This document shows, piece after piece, positions 1 to 9,220 of a stretch of DNA of 64,000 nucleotides. Location of the stretch: positions 33,439 to 97,438 of the forward strand of contig NZ_VOLT01000016.1 of assembly GCF_007954275.1 (NCBI RefSeq), in the 5' to 3' direction. Source of the stretch: Colwellia demingiae. GTDB lineage: Bacteria; Pseudomonadota; Gammaproteobacteria; Enterobacterales; Alteromonadaceae. Each line of letters starts with the position of its first letter. Within the stretch, counting starts at the first letter, position 1. A program made the translations under genes and the position numbers. The notes beneath the pieces are model-generated. The model saw nothing but the letters and a program-made list of their open reading frames with translations, was not told the origin of the DNA and did no database searches.

Positions 1-303
1 ATACCTATGCTAGACCCTCAGTGCGCCAGTCCTGATATAGCCTCAAGTGCGACCTTAAAAATTACCGGTATTGAAGAGGGGAGTATTTATCGAAAATCAG
101 GAAATAAAGGTAAAACACCCAGTGTATGGCTAAAAAGTATTGGCGGCTTAGGCACGCACAATTGGTATATCAATGGCAAACATAGCTATCAAATTAAGCC
201 AAACCAAGCCAAAGAGCACTTATTATCAACCATTGGTAAGCAGCAGATCATAGTGCAAGACCAGCAAGGAAATAGTGATATGGTTACTCTGTATGTCGAG
301 TAA
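1..303 (+). CDS. pbpC: Penicillin-binding protein 1C, C-terminal end (partial)
   Basis: The reading frame is open from the first base and stops at 301-303, so only the last ~100 residues of a larger protein are present. They resemble the C-terminal beta-rich domain of PbpC-type class A penicillin-binding proteins (BiPBP_C): a run of short beta strands with W-Y-I-N-G near residue 54 and the closing pattern ...IIVQDQQGNSDMVTLYVE. In the family this domain follows the glycosyltransferase and transpeptidase domains of a periplasmic, membrane-anchored cell-wall enzyme. Those catalytic domains lie outside the window, so the call rests on this short tail and on domain resemblance alone. Confidence 0.7.
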   Translation: MPMLDPQCASPDIASSATLKITGIEEGSIYRKSGNKGKTPSVWLKSIGGLGTHNWYINGKHSYQIKPNQAKEHLLSTIGKQQIIVQDQQGNSDMVTLYVE

Positions 304-407
304 AATAGACAAGTAAAAGTAACTGTTTTTATATACAGTTTTAGTGCAGTATAGCGATATACCCTAATACCTTAGTCATTGAAAAAAGTTGGATTCAAAT
401 AATCACT

Positions 408-1529
408 ATGGAACCTTTTAAAAATTTATACAATGAAGGCTTTTATCTCACTTTATCGATACATTTAAAAGCATGTTTGCCAGACTTTGATGAGCAAGAA
501 TTCATGGCGCTTATGTTATGCGATAATTTTGAGGCATTAGAGCTGAAAGAGCGCATGAGCCATACCAAAGCCATAATGCATCAGTTTATGCCAACTGACT
601 TCCCCCAAGCCGCCGAAATTTTAGTTAAGTTAATCGCCAGTTTGACCAAGGTAGGCATTACAGAAGGCAGTGTTGAATATATGTTCTTACCGGAATATAT
701 AGAAACCTATGGCATAGATCACTTTCAAGAATCGGTTGACGTTATGGAGAAGGTAACGCAATTTACCAGTGGTGAATTTGCGGTTCGACCTTTCTTAATT
801 AAATACGGTAATAAAATGTTGGCGCAGATGATCTTATGGAGCCAACATGAGCATTACTCGGTTAGGCGTTTAGCCAGTGAAGGCAGTCGGCCTCGTCTAC
901 CGTGGGCTATAGCTCTGCAGGAATATAAGAAAAATCCCGTTGAACTCTTACCCATATTACATCGCCTAATTGATGACCCAACAGAAATTGTGCGCCGTAG
1001 TGCTGCTAACAACTTAAATGATATCGCCAAAGATAATCCGCAAGTGGTGATTGATTTTGTCAAAGAATACCTAGGTAAAAGTGAACAGTTTGACCGAACG
1101 CTTAAACATGCTTGTCGAACGTTATTAAAACAAGCTTGCCCAGAAGCATTAGCACTTTTTGGTTATGACAGCACGGGTATTGAACTCACTGAATTTGAAA
1201 TACTAACTAATGAGGTTAATTTTGGCGAGTACGCTCAATTCAGTTTTTCCTTAAAAAACACCTCAACAATAAGTAAAAAAATACGCTTGGAATATGGACT
1301 GTATTTTATGAAAAAGAACGGTCAACTGTCGAAAAAGGTTTTCAAAATCAGTGAACGTAATCTTGCGGCTAACGAGTCACATAAAGTGGAGCGAAAGCAG
1401 AGTTTTAAAGCGATAAGCACACGAGTGTTATATCCAGGAAAACACCAAGTATCAATCATACTTAATGGCAGGGAATTTGCGCCTAAAGACTTTGTCTTGA
1501 TAGGTGCTGCTGACTCATTACCCATATAA
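408..1529 (+). CDS. alkC: AlkC-type DNA alkylation repair glycosylase with C-terminal Ig-like domain
   Basis: A 373-residue soluble protein. Residues ~1-240 are a helical HEAT-like repeat fold with the AlkC/AlkD-family signatures EFAVRPF (123-129) and RRLASEGSRPRLPWA (153-167), followed by HEAT-type helices (DDPTEIVRRSAANNLNDIAKDNP). Residues ~250-370 are beta-rich with alternating hydrophobic strands, matching the Ig-like C-terminal domain carried by one subgroup of AlkC enzymes. The family excises N3-methyladenine-type cationic lesions from DNA without flipping the base out. No ada/alk-type neighbours are present; the next gene begins just downstream on the same strand. I am confident about the family; the Ig domain assignment is by strand pattern and length (short AlkC proteins lack these ~120 residues). 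Confidence 0.85.
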   Translation: MEPFKNLYNEGFYLTLSIHLKACLPDFDEQEFMALMLCDNFEALELKERMSHTKAIMHQFMPTDFPQAAEILVKLIASLTKVGITEGSVEYMFLPEYIETYGIDHFQESVDVMEKVTQFTSGEFAVRPFLIKYGNKMLAQMILWSQHEHYSVRRLASEGSRPRLPWAIALQEYKKNPVELLPILHRLIDDPTEIVRRSAANNLNDIAKDNPQVVIDFVKEYLGKSEQFDRTLKHACRTLLKQACPEALALFGYDSTGIELTEFEILTNEVNFGEYAQFSFSLKNTSTISKKIRLEYGLYFMKKNGQLSKKVFKISERNLAANESHKVERKQSFKAISTRVLYPGKHQVSIILNGREFAPKDFVLIGAADSLPI

Positions 1530-1563
1530 CATGCTAAACATGCTAAACATTCGGAACATAATT

Positions 1564-2691
1564 ATGCCTAAACCATTTTTTGACACTGCTAATATCTTTA
1601 CTAAAAGTACAAAGGTGATCTTTTATTTTACTGTTCTGTTTAGTTTTACCCTATCTGCTCGGGCTGATTCACTAAATGAAACTGACTTAGCTTTGTTACC
1701 TGAGCCTGTCGCTAATAATGCTGTTACTCATGTTTCTATCGAGAATAAACACTATTTATTGTCTTTTTCTGGTTTAGGTAAAAATAAAATTTATCAAGAT
1801 GTTCATAATAAGGCATTTATCTATGATGTTAGTCTGAAAAAATGGACGTCTATTGCTCCTGTTCCGATTGAAAAACCGATTAAGGGTTTAACGGGGCGCT
1901 TGGCTAGTGTTGCAACGAGCATAAAAAATAAGGCTTATGTTTTTGGCGGTTATACCGTTGCTAAAGATCATAGTGAAGTATCAGTACCTGATGTTTATTC
2001 TTATGATGTGATTAATGCTAACTATAAAAAGCTGGCATCAATGCCTGTGCCTGTCGATGATAGCGTTGCGCTACCTTACGATAACCGATATATCTATTTA
2101 GTCAGTGGTTGGCATAATGATGGTAATGTTAACTTGGTTCAGTTATACGACATAAAAACAAACACTTGGAAGCAAGCTAGTCCATTTCCAGGTAAACCTG
2201 TGTTTGGACATGCAGGCGGAATTGTCGGCAATACTCTGGTTATTTGTGACGGCGTACGAGTCGATGTTCATATCAGTAAGCGCCGAAGTTATGCTGCTGA
2301 AGCAAATTGTTATTTAGGAAAAATAGATCGACAAAATCGAAGTGAAATCTCGTGGCAGTTATTATCCCACCCGACAGGAAAATCAAGATACCGCATGGCA
2401 GCAACAGGTGTTGATAAATATCAAAAAATTGTTTTTATAGGTGGCAGCGACAATCCTTATAACTTCAATGGTATAGGTTATAACGGTCAGGCTTCATCTC
2501 CCGATAATGGCGTCTGGATTTATGATATTAAAACCCAAGGTTGGCAAGTTAAAACAACAAGTACCGCAACAATGGATCACCGCGGTTTACTACTCATAGA
2601 TGAACAGTTATTAACGATTGGCGGTATGGGCAAAAATCAACGGGTTCTACAAACCATTAATCAGCACGGTAATATTAACGATTACTTTTGA
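1564..2691 (+). CDS. Exported kelch-repeat beta-propeller protein
   Basis: A 375-residue protein starting at ATG 1564 with a classic signal peptide (basic MPKPFFDTANIFTKSTKV, hydrophobic core FYFTVLFSFTLSARA), so periplasmic or secreted. The frame is open further upstream into the end of alkC and holds ATGs at 1531 and 1540, but only 1564 places the signal sequence at the N-terminus. The body shows repeated kelch blades: paired motifs such as KAYVFGGYTV...VYSYDV, RYIYLVSGWHND...QLYDIKTNTW and QKIVFIGGSDN...WIYDIKTQGW. It resembles N-acetylneuraminate epimerase (NanM)-like and other six-bladed kelch propellers. No sialic acid or galactose genes are nearby, so a substrate cannot be proposed. 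Confidence 0.7.
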   Translation: MPKPFFDTANIFTKSTKVIFYFTVLFSFTLSARADSLNETDLALLPEPVANNAVTHVSIENKHYLLSFSGLGKNKIYQDVHNKAFIYDVSLKKWTSIAPVPIEKPIKGLTGRLASVATSIKNKAYVFGGYTVAKDHSEVSVPDVYSYDVINANYKKLASMPVPVDDSVALPYDNRYIYLVSGWHNDGNVNLVQLYDIKTNTWKQASPFPGKPVFGHAGGIVGNTLVICDGVRVDVHISKRRSYAAEANCYLGKIDRQNRSEISWQLLSHPTGKSRYRMAATGVDKYQKIVFIGGSDNPYNFNGIGYNGQASSPDNGVWIYDIKTQGWQVKTTSTATMDHRGLLLIDEQLLTIGGMGKNQRVLQTINQHGNINDYF

Positions 2692-2902
2692 ATGCGCAGC
2701 ACTGTTTTGCAATAAAGCTACTAAGACTTCTTCTATGATCCTTTTATGTTTTCAATACTTTTAGGATGCGAATATAGGATGAGAACCTAGGGTGTAACAG
2801 AGAGCAGTTCGAACTATTCTCTTAGGCATTCGGCTGAATTCTACATTTCGAGGTAACATGGGTATACTGTGAGCTTATTAGTTGTAGCAATGGGAATAAA
2901 TA

Positions 2903-3280
2903 ATGGAAATGGATGAATCAATTAACGTTTTTGGTGAAGCGTTAGTAGGCTGTGGTGGAGATCCCGTAACTGGATTTTTTCGTGATAATAAATGCAATAC
3001 CTCGGATCAAGATGTTGGTTCGCATACCATCTGTATTGAAGCAAGTCAGCAGTTTTTAGAGTTTTCTCGCTTTAAAGGTAATGATTTATCAACGCCAAGA
3101 CCTGAGTTTAATTTTGAAGGGATAAAAGTTGGAGATACTTGGTGTTTATGTGCAGAGCGCTGGTTAGAGGCTTATCAAGGCGATAGAGCACCAAGAGTTC
3201 ATTTGAGAAAGACGCATATTAAAGCCTTAGAAATAGTGCCTATTGAGATATTGAAAAAATTTGCATTAGACTTAAGTTAA
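2903..3280 (+). CDS. DUF2237 family protein
   Basis: A 125-residue soluble protein matching DUF2237 almost end to end: GCGGDPVTGFFRDNKCNT near the N-terminus, then D-V-G-S-H-T-I-C, FLEFSRFKGNDLSTPRPEF, the hallmark GDTWCLCAERW, and APRVHLRKTHIKALEIV at the end. The family has several conserved cysteines (here in GCGGD, KCNT, TICIE and WCLCA) and no established biochemical role that I can name. It stands alone between the kelch gene and the peptidase, with about 100 bp on its downstream side. A second in-frame ATG two codons in (2909) is possible as the start. Confidence 0.8.
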   Translation: MEMDESINVFGEALVGCGGDPVTGFFRDNKCNTSDQDVGSHTICIEASQQFLEFSRFKGNDLSTPRPEFNFEGIKVGDTWCLCAERWLEAYQGDRAPRVHLRKTHIKALEIVPIEILKKFALDLS

Positions 3281-3379
3281 TCAACATCAGTTAATTAACT
3301 TAACGTAATCAAAGTAACGTAATCAAAATAATTCAAGTCTTAGCTTAATAGCAGAATATGCCTGAAGAGAATTTATAGT

Positions 3380-4336
3380 ATGAATAACATGAATCAGTTT
3401 TACCCTGAAATATCCCCGTTTAATGATTTTTTACTTGATGTCGATGGTCAACATCAAATCTATGTAGAACAATGTGGTAATCCTAAAGGTCAACCTGTGC
3501 TTTTCATTCACGGCGGCCCTGGAGGCGGTTGTTCAATTAACGACAGGCGTTTTTTTGATCCTGAGCAATACCATATAATTTTATTTGATCAACGTGGCTG
3601 CGGTCGTTCATTACCTCACGGTTGTTTAGAGAATAACGAAACGAATTATTTAGTCGAAGACATCGAAAAAATTCGCCAACACTTACATATTCAACAGTGG
3701 CATGTTTTCGGTGGTTCATGGGGTTCTACGTTATCCTTGGTTTATGCTCAATCGCATCCGGTAAGTGTTAAAAGTTTAGTATTACGCGGTATCTTCCTTG
3801 GACGCGATGTTGATACCAACTGGACATTTTCAGGTGGCGGGGCAACACGTATCTTCCCAGATTATTGGCAAGATTATGTTGATGTACTTCCGCTAGGTAG
3901 AGAACAAGCGACAACCAAAGCAGCTTACGAAATGTTAATTGGTGATGATAAAGCCCTAGCGCAAAAAATAGCAACGGCTTGGAGTATTTGGGAAATTCGT
4001 TGTTGTACATTAATACCCGATCAAGCCTTTGTTGATGCGGCAACGGGTGATGACCATGCTTGGACATTAGCTCGTCATGAAGCGCACTTTATGGTTAATG
4101 ATTGTTTTTTAACTGACAATCAAATTTTAGCGAACTGCGACAAAATAAAAGATATTCCAACGGCTATCGTTCATGGTCGTTATGATATTGTTTGCCCTGC
4201 TGATAATGCCTGGTTATTACATCAACAGTTACCTAAATCGAGTCTTGTTATTAGTGAGGCATCGGGACATGCCTCGGTTGAACCAAACACTAAGCATCAC
4301 TTGATCGCGGCAACTCAAGCAATGTTAGCGTTATAA
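3380..4336 (+). CDS. pip: Prolyl iminopeptidase (alpha/beta hydrolase)
   Basis: A 318-residue cytoplasmic enzyme of peptidase family S33 that removes N-terminal proline from peptides. Visible signatures are the oxyanion loop HGGPGGG (44-50), DQRGCGRS (70-77), the nucleophile elbow GGSWGS with Ser113, the acid in HGRYDIVCP and the catalytic histidine in EASGHASVEP near the C-terminus. Length fits the family (310-320). No signal peptide, so it probably acts in the final breakdown of imported peptides. It appears monocistronic. An imperfect hairpin (4348-4382) follows the stop. Confidence 0.9.
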   Translation: MNNMNQFYPEISPFNDFLLDVDGQHQIYVEQCGNPKGQPVLFIHGGPGGGCSINDRRFFDPEQYHIILFDQRGCGRSLPHGCLENNETNYLVEDIEKIRQHLHIQQWHVFGGSWGSTLSLVYAQSHPVSVKSLVLRGIFLGRDVDTNWTFSGGGATRIFPDYWQDYVDVLPLGREQATTKAAYEMLIGDDKALAQKIATAWSIWEIRCCTLIPDQAFVDAATGDDHAWTLARHEAHFMVNDCFLTDNQILANCDKIKDIPTAIVHGRYDIVCPADNAWLLHQQLPKSSLVISEASGHASVEPNTKHHLIAATQAMLAL

Positions 4337-4347
4337 CATTCGTTTAT

Positions 4348-4382
4348 GACAACAAAGCAAAATTTTTTATGCTTGTGTTGTC
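4348..4382 (+). terminator. Hairpin after pip
   Basis: Arms GACAACAAAGCA (4348-4359) and TGCTTGTGTTGTC (4370-4382) pair with one bulged base. There is no T tract immediately 3', so terminator function is uncertain. Confidence 0.35.
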
Positions 4383-4496
4383 ATCACTACCTCGCTACTT
4401 GCGTGAAAGTAACGTAAAATAGCCGACATTATACTATTTACACCTTTTTCTCGTCTTATAAACGAGCAACTGTAGCCAGAGACTTATAGGCCATCC

Positions 4497-4814
4497 ATGA
4501 AAAAAACGTTTGAATTGACCCACCCGAAAGTAAAACTTGAAAGACGCGTTGACGCTGTAAAGCATGAGGTTAAAAAATACCTTAAAAGAGAACGCAATAA
4601 AAAATTACCAGCAGGTGCTGATTTTTGGGATTTTGATTGCCAATTTGGTAATACCAAAGAAGAAGCAGAGCCAGTTCAATTGTCAGATATTAATAAACGC
4701 ATTGATCAAACTCAAGTGGACGGCTTAACGTCATTTTACATTGAAATCGAAGCGAAAGAAGGTATTAGAACCTTTACGCCAAGAGATGAAGATGAAAGTG
4801 ACCTTGAAGACTAA
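4497..4814 (+). CDS. Small conserved protein (DUF6172-like)
   Basis: A 105-residue soluble protein that is highly charged. It begins MKKTFELTHPKVKLERRVDAV, followed by a basic helix HEVKKYLKRERNKKLP, the block GADFWDFDCQFG, and an acidic tail DEDESDLED. This arrangement is conserved in a family I recognise as DUF6172. The basic stretch followed by an acidic tail could suggest nucleic-acid or ribosome association, but that is inference only. A strong intrinsic terminator follows, so transcription ends here. Confidence 0.65.
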   Translation: MKKTFELTHPKVKLERRVDAVKHEVKKYLKRERNKKLPAGADFWDFDCQFGNTKEEAEPVQLSDINKRIDQTQVDGLTSFYIEIEAKEGIRTFTPRDEDESDLED

Positions 4815-4848
4815 TTAGCACATAGCTAATGTTTAAAGTTAATAAATG

Positions 4849-4873
4849 ACCGAGCCATGTGCTCGGTTTTTTT
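4849..4873 (+). terminator. Rho-independent terminator
   Basis: Perfect 7-bp stem ACCGAGC (4849-4855) and GCTCGGT (4861-4867), loop CATGT, followed by an unbroken T run. Ends the DUF6172-like gene. Confidence 0.9.
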
Positions 4874-5316
4874 ATGCCCTAAAGTAAATAAAAGAAGCAC
4901 AAAGCTAATAACTCATGCCAGGTGCTGTTTTATGGTAAACATTCAGGTTAGAAATGACAGCGTTGTCATGTTTTATTTTCAATGTTATGGTGCTGCCCAG
5001 CCATTTTCGCTTACTATTTTTTAGAGTAAAAACTTAATTTAATACTAAAGTTGTATATTAAAGTCGAGTTAAAAATTTTAGCATGTTAGTTATCAAATTA
5101 TCTTTAGCAATAAAACACATATAGTTTTATTGCTGGAAATAGAGAAAATAATACGTTAAAACTATGTGCAAAGAACATTTAGCGTTGAAGAATAATAAAT
5201 ATAAAGAAGAGATATTTCATGTTATACCAAATGTGTTAATTAATGGGTCAACATAGAGTTACTTAGTTAACACCAATGGTATTAATAACCTCAAGTTAAG
5301 TCCGAAGGAAGAGAAA
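4874..5316. other. AT-rich intergenic region upstream of acs
   Basis: A 443-bp stretch with no credible coding frame. It presumably holds the acs promoter. It contains the imperfect palindrome at 5222-5285, and ends in a good ribosome-binding site (GGAAGAG) just ahead of the acs ATG. I could not identify a convincing CRP or sigma-factor site by eye. Confidence 0.5.
5222..5285. repeat. Short imperfect palindrome upstream of acs
   Basis: Left arm TTATACCAAATGTGTTAA (5222-5239) is the near-complement of right arm TTAACACCAATGGTATTAA (5267-5285), with a 27-nt centre. The outer bases TTATACCA resemble the termini of the 164-bp repeats at 24965 and 32490, so this may be a minimal derivative of that family that lost its interior. 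It lies 32 bp upstream of the acs start codon. Confidence 0.5.
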
Positions 5317-7263
5317 ATGAAAGAATTAAAATCTTGTTATCCAGTTTCAGAGAAAGCCAAAGCGCATACTCATATTGATGCAGCTACATACGATGCTATG
5401 TACAAGAAATCAATTGAGCAACCTGATGAATTTTGGGGCGAACAAGCAAAAGAATTTATTGATTGGTACCAACCTTGGGACAGCGTAATTAAAGTTGATC
5501 TTAAAAATTCTGAAATTAGCTGGTTCTCTGGCGCTAAACTTAACGTAAGTTATAACTGTATTGACCGTCATTTAGCGACTAAAGCAAATGATACGGCTAT
5601 TATTTTTGAAGGTGATGATCCAAATGATGACTCAAAAGTAACGTATCAAGAGTTACACGACCATGTTTGTCGTTTGGCTAACTTATTAAAAGAGCGTGGC
5701 GTTAAAAAAGGCGATCGCGTTTGTATCTACATGCCGATGATCCCTGAAGTGGGTTACGCCATGTTAGCGTGTGCACGTATTGGTGCTATTCACTCAGTTG
5801 TATTTGGTGGTTTCTCTACTGAATCGATTAAAGCTCGTGTACTTGATGCTGATTGCCAAGTGATTATCACAGCTGATCAATCATTACGTGGTGGTAAACG
5901 TATTCCGCTTAAAGCAAATGTTGATGCAGCGGTTACAGATTGTCCAAATGTTCATTCAGTAATTGTTGTTGCCCGCACGGGTGGTGATGTTGCTTGGAAT
6001 GACAAAGTAGATATCAATTACGAAGAAGCCGTTGCCAAACAACCAGCAGTATGTGAACCAGAAATAATGGATGCTGAAGACCCATTATTTGTTCTTTATA
6101 CTTCAGGTTCAACGGGTACGCCAAAAGGTGTAGTACATACGTGTGGTGGTTATATTCTTTATGCAGCCATGACACATAAGTATGTGTTTGATTACAAAGA
6201 AGGCGAAGTTTACTGGTGTACTGCCGATGCTGGTTGGATCACAGGTCACTCTTATATTTTCTACGGCCCGTTAGCAAACGGTGCAACGACGTTAGTATTT
6301 GAAGGTGTACCAACATACCCAGATGCAGGTCGTTTTTGGCAAGTATGTGAAAAACATAAAGTTAACGTATTCTACACTGCTCCTACTGCCATTCGTGCAT
6401 TGATGAGTATTGGTGATGATTTAGTTAACCAAGCTGATTTATCCTCTTTACGCTTGTTAGGTACGGTAGGTGAGCCAATTAACCCTGAAGCATGGCATTG
6501 GTATTATGAAGTTGTTGGCAAGAGTAATTGTCCAATTGTTGATACGTGGTGGCAGACAGAAACAGGTGGTATTTTAATTACTTCACTACCTGGTGCAGTC
6601 GACATGAAACCAGGTTGTGCGGGTAAGCCATTCTTTGGTGTACAACCTGCATTATTTGATAAAGACGGCAATACCTTAGAAGGTGAAAACGCAGGTCTGT
6701 TAGTAATGACGGCAAGTTGGCCAGGACAATTACGTACCGTTTATGGTGATCATAATCGTTTCTATCAAACTTATTTAGGTCAATACCCAGGTAATTACTT
6801 TACTTGTGATGGCGCTAAACGTGATGAAGATGGTTATTACTGGATAACAGGTCGTGTTGATGACGTACTTAACGTATCAGGACACAGATTAGGTACTGCT
6901 GAAATTGAAAGTGCTTTAGTACTTCACCCAGCTGTTGCTGAAGCGGCTGTTGTTGGTTACCCACATGAAATTAAAGGCCAAGGCGTTTATTGTTACGTGA
7001 CCTTAATGGGCAATGCTACTGAATCAGACGAGTTAAATGCAGAGCTACGTGAATTTGTTGCTAAAGAATTAGGTCGCTTTGCAAAACCTGATTACATTCA
7101 ATGGTCACCGGGTTTACCGAAAACACGTTCAGGTAAAATCATGCGTCGTATATTACGTAAGATTGCTGAAAATGATGTAGATAGTTTAGGTGATACTTCA
7201 ACATTGGCAGACCCAAGTGTTGTTGAAAACTTGATTGAGAAACGTATCATTCACGGTGCATAA
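5317..7263 (+). CDS. acs: Acetyl-CoA synthetase
   Basis: A 648-residue AMP-forming acetate:CoA ligase, the usual Acs length, producing acetyl-CoA from acetate, ATP and CoA. Visible landmarks are the ATP-binding P-loop [11 protein letters not shown] (near residue 260), [10 protein letters not shown], the hinge region [17 protein letters not shown], and the C-terminal [15 protein letters not shown]. The lysine of that last motif (about residue 608) is the conserved catalytic residue regulated by acetylation in the family. The gene is flanked by long non-coding DNA upstream and a strong terminator downstream, so it is monocistronic. No acetylation or actP/yjcH genes are adjacent. Confidence 0.96.
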   Translation: MKELKSCYPVSEKAKAHTHIDAATYDAMYKKSIEQPDEFWGEQAKEFIDWYQPWDSVIKVDLKNSEISWFSGAKLNVSYNCIDRHLATKANDTAIIFEGDDPNDDSKVTYQELHDHVCRLANLLKERGVKKGDRVCIYMPMIPEVGYAMLACARIGAIHSVVFGGFSTESIKARVLDADCQVIITADQSLRGGKRIPLKANVDAAVTDCPNVHSVIVVARTGGDVAWNDKVDINYEEAVAKQPAVCEPEIMDAEDPLFVLYTSGSTGTPKGVVHTCGGYILYAAMTHKYVFDYKEGEVYWCTADAGWITGHSYIFYGPLANGATTLVFEGVPTYPDAGRFWQVCEKHKVNVFYTAPTAIRALMSIGDDLVNQADLSSLRLLGTVGEPINPEAWHWYYEVVGKSNCPIVDTWWQTETGGILITSLPGAVDMKPGCAGKPFFGVQPALFDKDGNTLEGENAGLLVMTASWPGQLRTVYGDHNRFYQTYLGQYPGNYFTCDGAKRDEDGYYWITGRVDDVLNVSGHRLGTAEIESALVLHPAVAEAAVVGYPHEIKGQGVYCYVTLMGNATESDELNAELREFVAKELGRFAKPDYIQWSPGLPKTRSGKIMRRILRKIAENDVDSLGDTSTLADPSVVENLIEKRIIHGA

Positions 7264-7295
7264 ACCTTAACGGCTTATCATTCGTAAACTAATAA

Positions 7296-7319
7296 AAAGC
7301 GCCGAAAGGCGCTTTTTTT
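7296..7319 (+). terminator. Rho-independent terminator of acs
   Basis: Perfect 8-bp stem AAAGCGCC (7296-7303) and GGCGCTTT (7308-7315) around a GAAA tetraloop, followed by Ts. Confidence 0.93.
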
Positions 7320-7664
7320 ATGGCGTATATTTTTGTGTGTCGACTTAGATAAATAGCTCACATAATTTTACTAGCAAACTACCTATTTCGACTATTTTTT
7401 CTCATCGATAAATTTTTTACTCCATTTTCTCTACATTTTACAAATTAACACTATACATACGTAAAAAAGAGTGTAAAAATAACAATACAAATCGCGTAAT
7501 TAAATCTTTACGATTTCTTGTTTTTGTTTTTGGTTGAGCTGTAGCCCTTATTTAGTCGCTTTTTTCCTACCTTGAATTTCACATGTTTAATCTGTTTATT
7601 TAGCTAGCGTAAACACACTTTAAAGATCCACTTGGTGAAAAAAGAACTACATTGAGGAAAAATC
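7320..7664. other. Leader/promoter region of aroF with a possible TyrR box
   Basis: A 345-bp AT-rich region without a gene. At 7472-7489 lies TGTAAA, six bases, then AATACA. This matches 10 of the 12 fixed bases of the TyrR box (TGTAAA, 6 nt, TTTACA), which would fit regulation of a tyrosine-pathway DAHP synthase. The match is suggestive only, because such AT-rich motifs are frequent here. The ribosome-binding site is TTGAGGA shortly before the ATG. Confidence 0.3.
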
Positions 7665-8759
7665 ATGACAACAGCCAACGAACTATCTGCCGTGCCGACC
7701 AGCTCAAATAACATTCATGTTAACGCTGAGCATGTATTAATTACCCCAGAAGCGTTACGTGCTGAATTACCACTTTCAGAAGAAGGTCGTGAGTTTGTTC
7801 AGCAGTCACGTAAAACGATTAGTGACATAATCCACAAACGAGATCCTCGTTTGCTCGTTATTTCAGGCCCGTGTTCTGTGCATGATGTTGAAGCAGCCAA
7901 AGATTATGCTCGTCAGTTAAAAGTGCTACACAATAAATACCAAGGTTCACTATTTATTGTTATGCGTGTTTATTTTGAAAAACCACGGACAACAGTAGGT
8001 TGGAAAGGTTTGATTAACGACCCACATATGGATGGTACGTTTGATGTTGAAACGGGCCTTCGAAAAGCGCGTGAATTGATTCTTTACTTAACAGAGCTTG
8101 GTTTGCCTTTAGCAACGGAAGCACTTGACCCGATTAGCCCGCAATACCTTGCTGAAGCATTCAGCTGGTCAGCTATTGGCGCGCGTACCACTGAGTCGCA
8201 AACTCACAGAGAAATGGCAAGTGGTTTATCCATGCCAATAGGTTTTAAAAATGGTACTAACGGCAGCTTAAGTGTTGCAGTAAACGCATTGCAATCAGCA
8301 GCTTCACCACATCACTTTATGGGTATAAACCGTCAAGGGCAGGTTGCTTTAATCCAAACTAGCGGCAATCCTGATGGCCATGTCATTTTACGAGGTGGTA
8401 CAGCGCCTAATTACGATGCAAAAAGTATTGCAGAGTGCGAGCAAGCCCTAGCTAAACAAGATATCTCCCCAGGTATTATTGTTGACTGTAGTCACGGTAA
8501 CTCAAGTAAAGATTACACTCGCCAACCACTGGTAACACAAGATGTTGTTGAACAAATTTGTGCGGGTAATAAATCAATTATTGGTATAATGTTAGAGAGT
8601 AATATTAACGCGGGTAATCAAAGCAGTGATTTAGCAAAAGAAGACTTAGCTTACGGTGTGTCTGTAACCGACGCTTGTATTGATTTTGCTGAAACCGAAC
8701 AGCTATTAGATGATGCTAATGCACGCCTATCAGGTTGTTTAACTTCACGTACAGCCTAA
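7665..8759 (+). CDS. aroF: 3-deoxy-7-phosphoheptulonate (DAHP) synthase, class I
   Basis: A 364-residue type I DAHP synthase that condenses phosphoenolpyruvate with erythrose 4-phosphate, the first step of the shikimate pathway. Landmarks: LLVISGPCSVHD (metal-binding Cys), MRVYFEKPRTTVGWKGLINDP, ARTTESQTHREMASGLSMPIGFKNGTNG, and the C-terminal DCSHGNSSKD and GIMLESN. Placement directly before tyrA, as in enterobacteria, suggests the tyrosine-linked isozyme (AroF). The isozyme assignment is by context rather than by a diagnostic residue. The N-terminus is slightly long (about 25 residues before ITPEALRAELPL), but the ribosome-binding site supports the ATG at 7665. Confidence 0.9.
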   Translation: MTTANELSAVPTSSNNIHVNAEHVLITPEALRAELPLSEEGREFVQQSRKTISDIIHKRDPRLLVISGPCSVHDVEAAKDYARQLKVLHNKYQGSLFIVMRVYFEKPRTTVGWKGLINDPHMDGTFDVETGLRKARELILYLTELGLPLATEALDPISPQYLAEAFSWSAIGARTTESQTHREMASGLSMPIGFKNGTNGSLSVAVNALQSAASPHHFMGINRQGQVALIQTSGNPDGHVILRGGTAPNYDAKSIAECEQALAKQDISPGIIVDCSHGNSSKDYTRQPLVTQDVVEQICAGNKSIIGIMLESNINAGNQSSDLAKEDLAYGVSVTDACIDFAETEQLLDDANARLSGCLTSRTA

Positions 8760-8809
8760 AGGTTATTTGCCTAACGTTGCTAGGTAAGATATTTTAATTA
8801 GACGTGACT

Positions 8810-8842
8810 TATACCCGCTACCAATCAAAGTGCACGGGTATA
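8810..8842. repeat. Solo terminus of the 260-310 bp repeat family
   Basis: The stretch begins TATACCCG and ends CGGGTATA (8-bp inverted ends). Its first 25 bases match the inverted right end of the element at 51813-52076. It abuts the full copy starting at 8841, so it looks like a deleted or nested copy. Confidence 0.6.
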
Positions 8843-9150
8843 TACCCTTTACCATTCAAGATGCAGGTTTCAGAGTGCTTGAGCAATTTCAATTCAAGGC
8901 GCTGTGATGAAATAATGGTTGTTCAGGATAATTGCTCCTGCATTATCTAATAAGGTACTTCCTGTACCGTCATTATAAGTCACAGCAACGATGGAGTGAT
9001 GTTGCTCAAGCGCTTCTTTGATGGGTTTAAAATCACTTTATACTACGTTAAATAATCAAACCATAGAATGACTATGCTTAAATTATTTGCCTTGCCTAAA
9101 GTGGTTTTAATTCCCACTGAAATCCTGCACTTTGATTGGTAATGGGTATA
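8841..9150. repeat. MITE-like interspersed repeat, family 1, copy A1
   Basis: A 310-bp element between aroF and tyrA with terminal inverted repeats: TATACCCTTTACCATTCAAG at the left, and the right end reads TATACCCATTACCAATCAAA on the other strand. It is near-identical along most of its length to the element at 51813-52076, apart from an extra ~46 bp in the middle (about 8934-8980) containing GGTACTTCCTGTACC. The interior also contains inverted segments (GCTTGAGCAA near 8879 and TTGCTCAAGC near 9002), so a transcript could fold into a long hairpin. It has no coding capacity. Confidence 0.9.
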
Positions 9151-9220
9151 TGTCGCGTTTTCTATTTTAAAGGCATCATGTAATATGCTTCAAATAATAT
9201 GTGGTAGATAAGAGACATTA

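Noticed and set aside
8841..9150. CRISPR-like or attenuator structure between aroF and tyrA
   Set aside because: No regularly spaced short repeats; the region is a single copy of an interspersed element found again at 51813.
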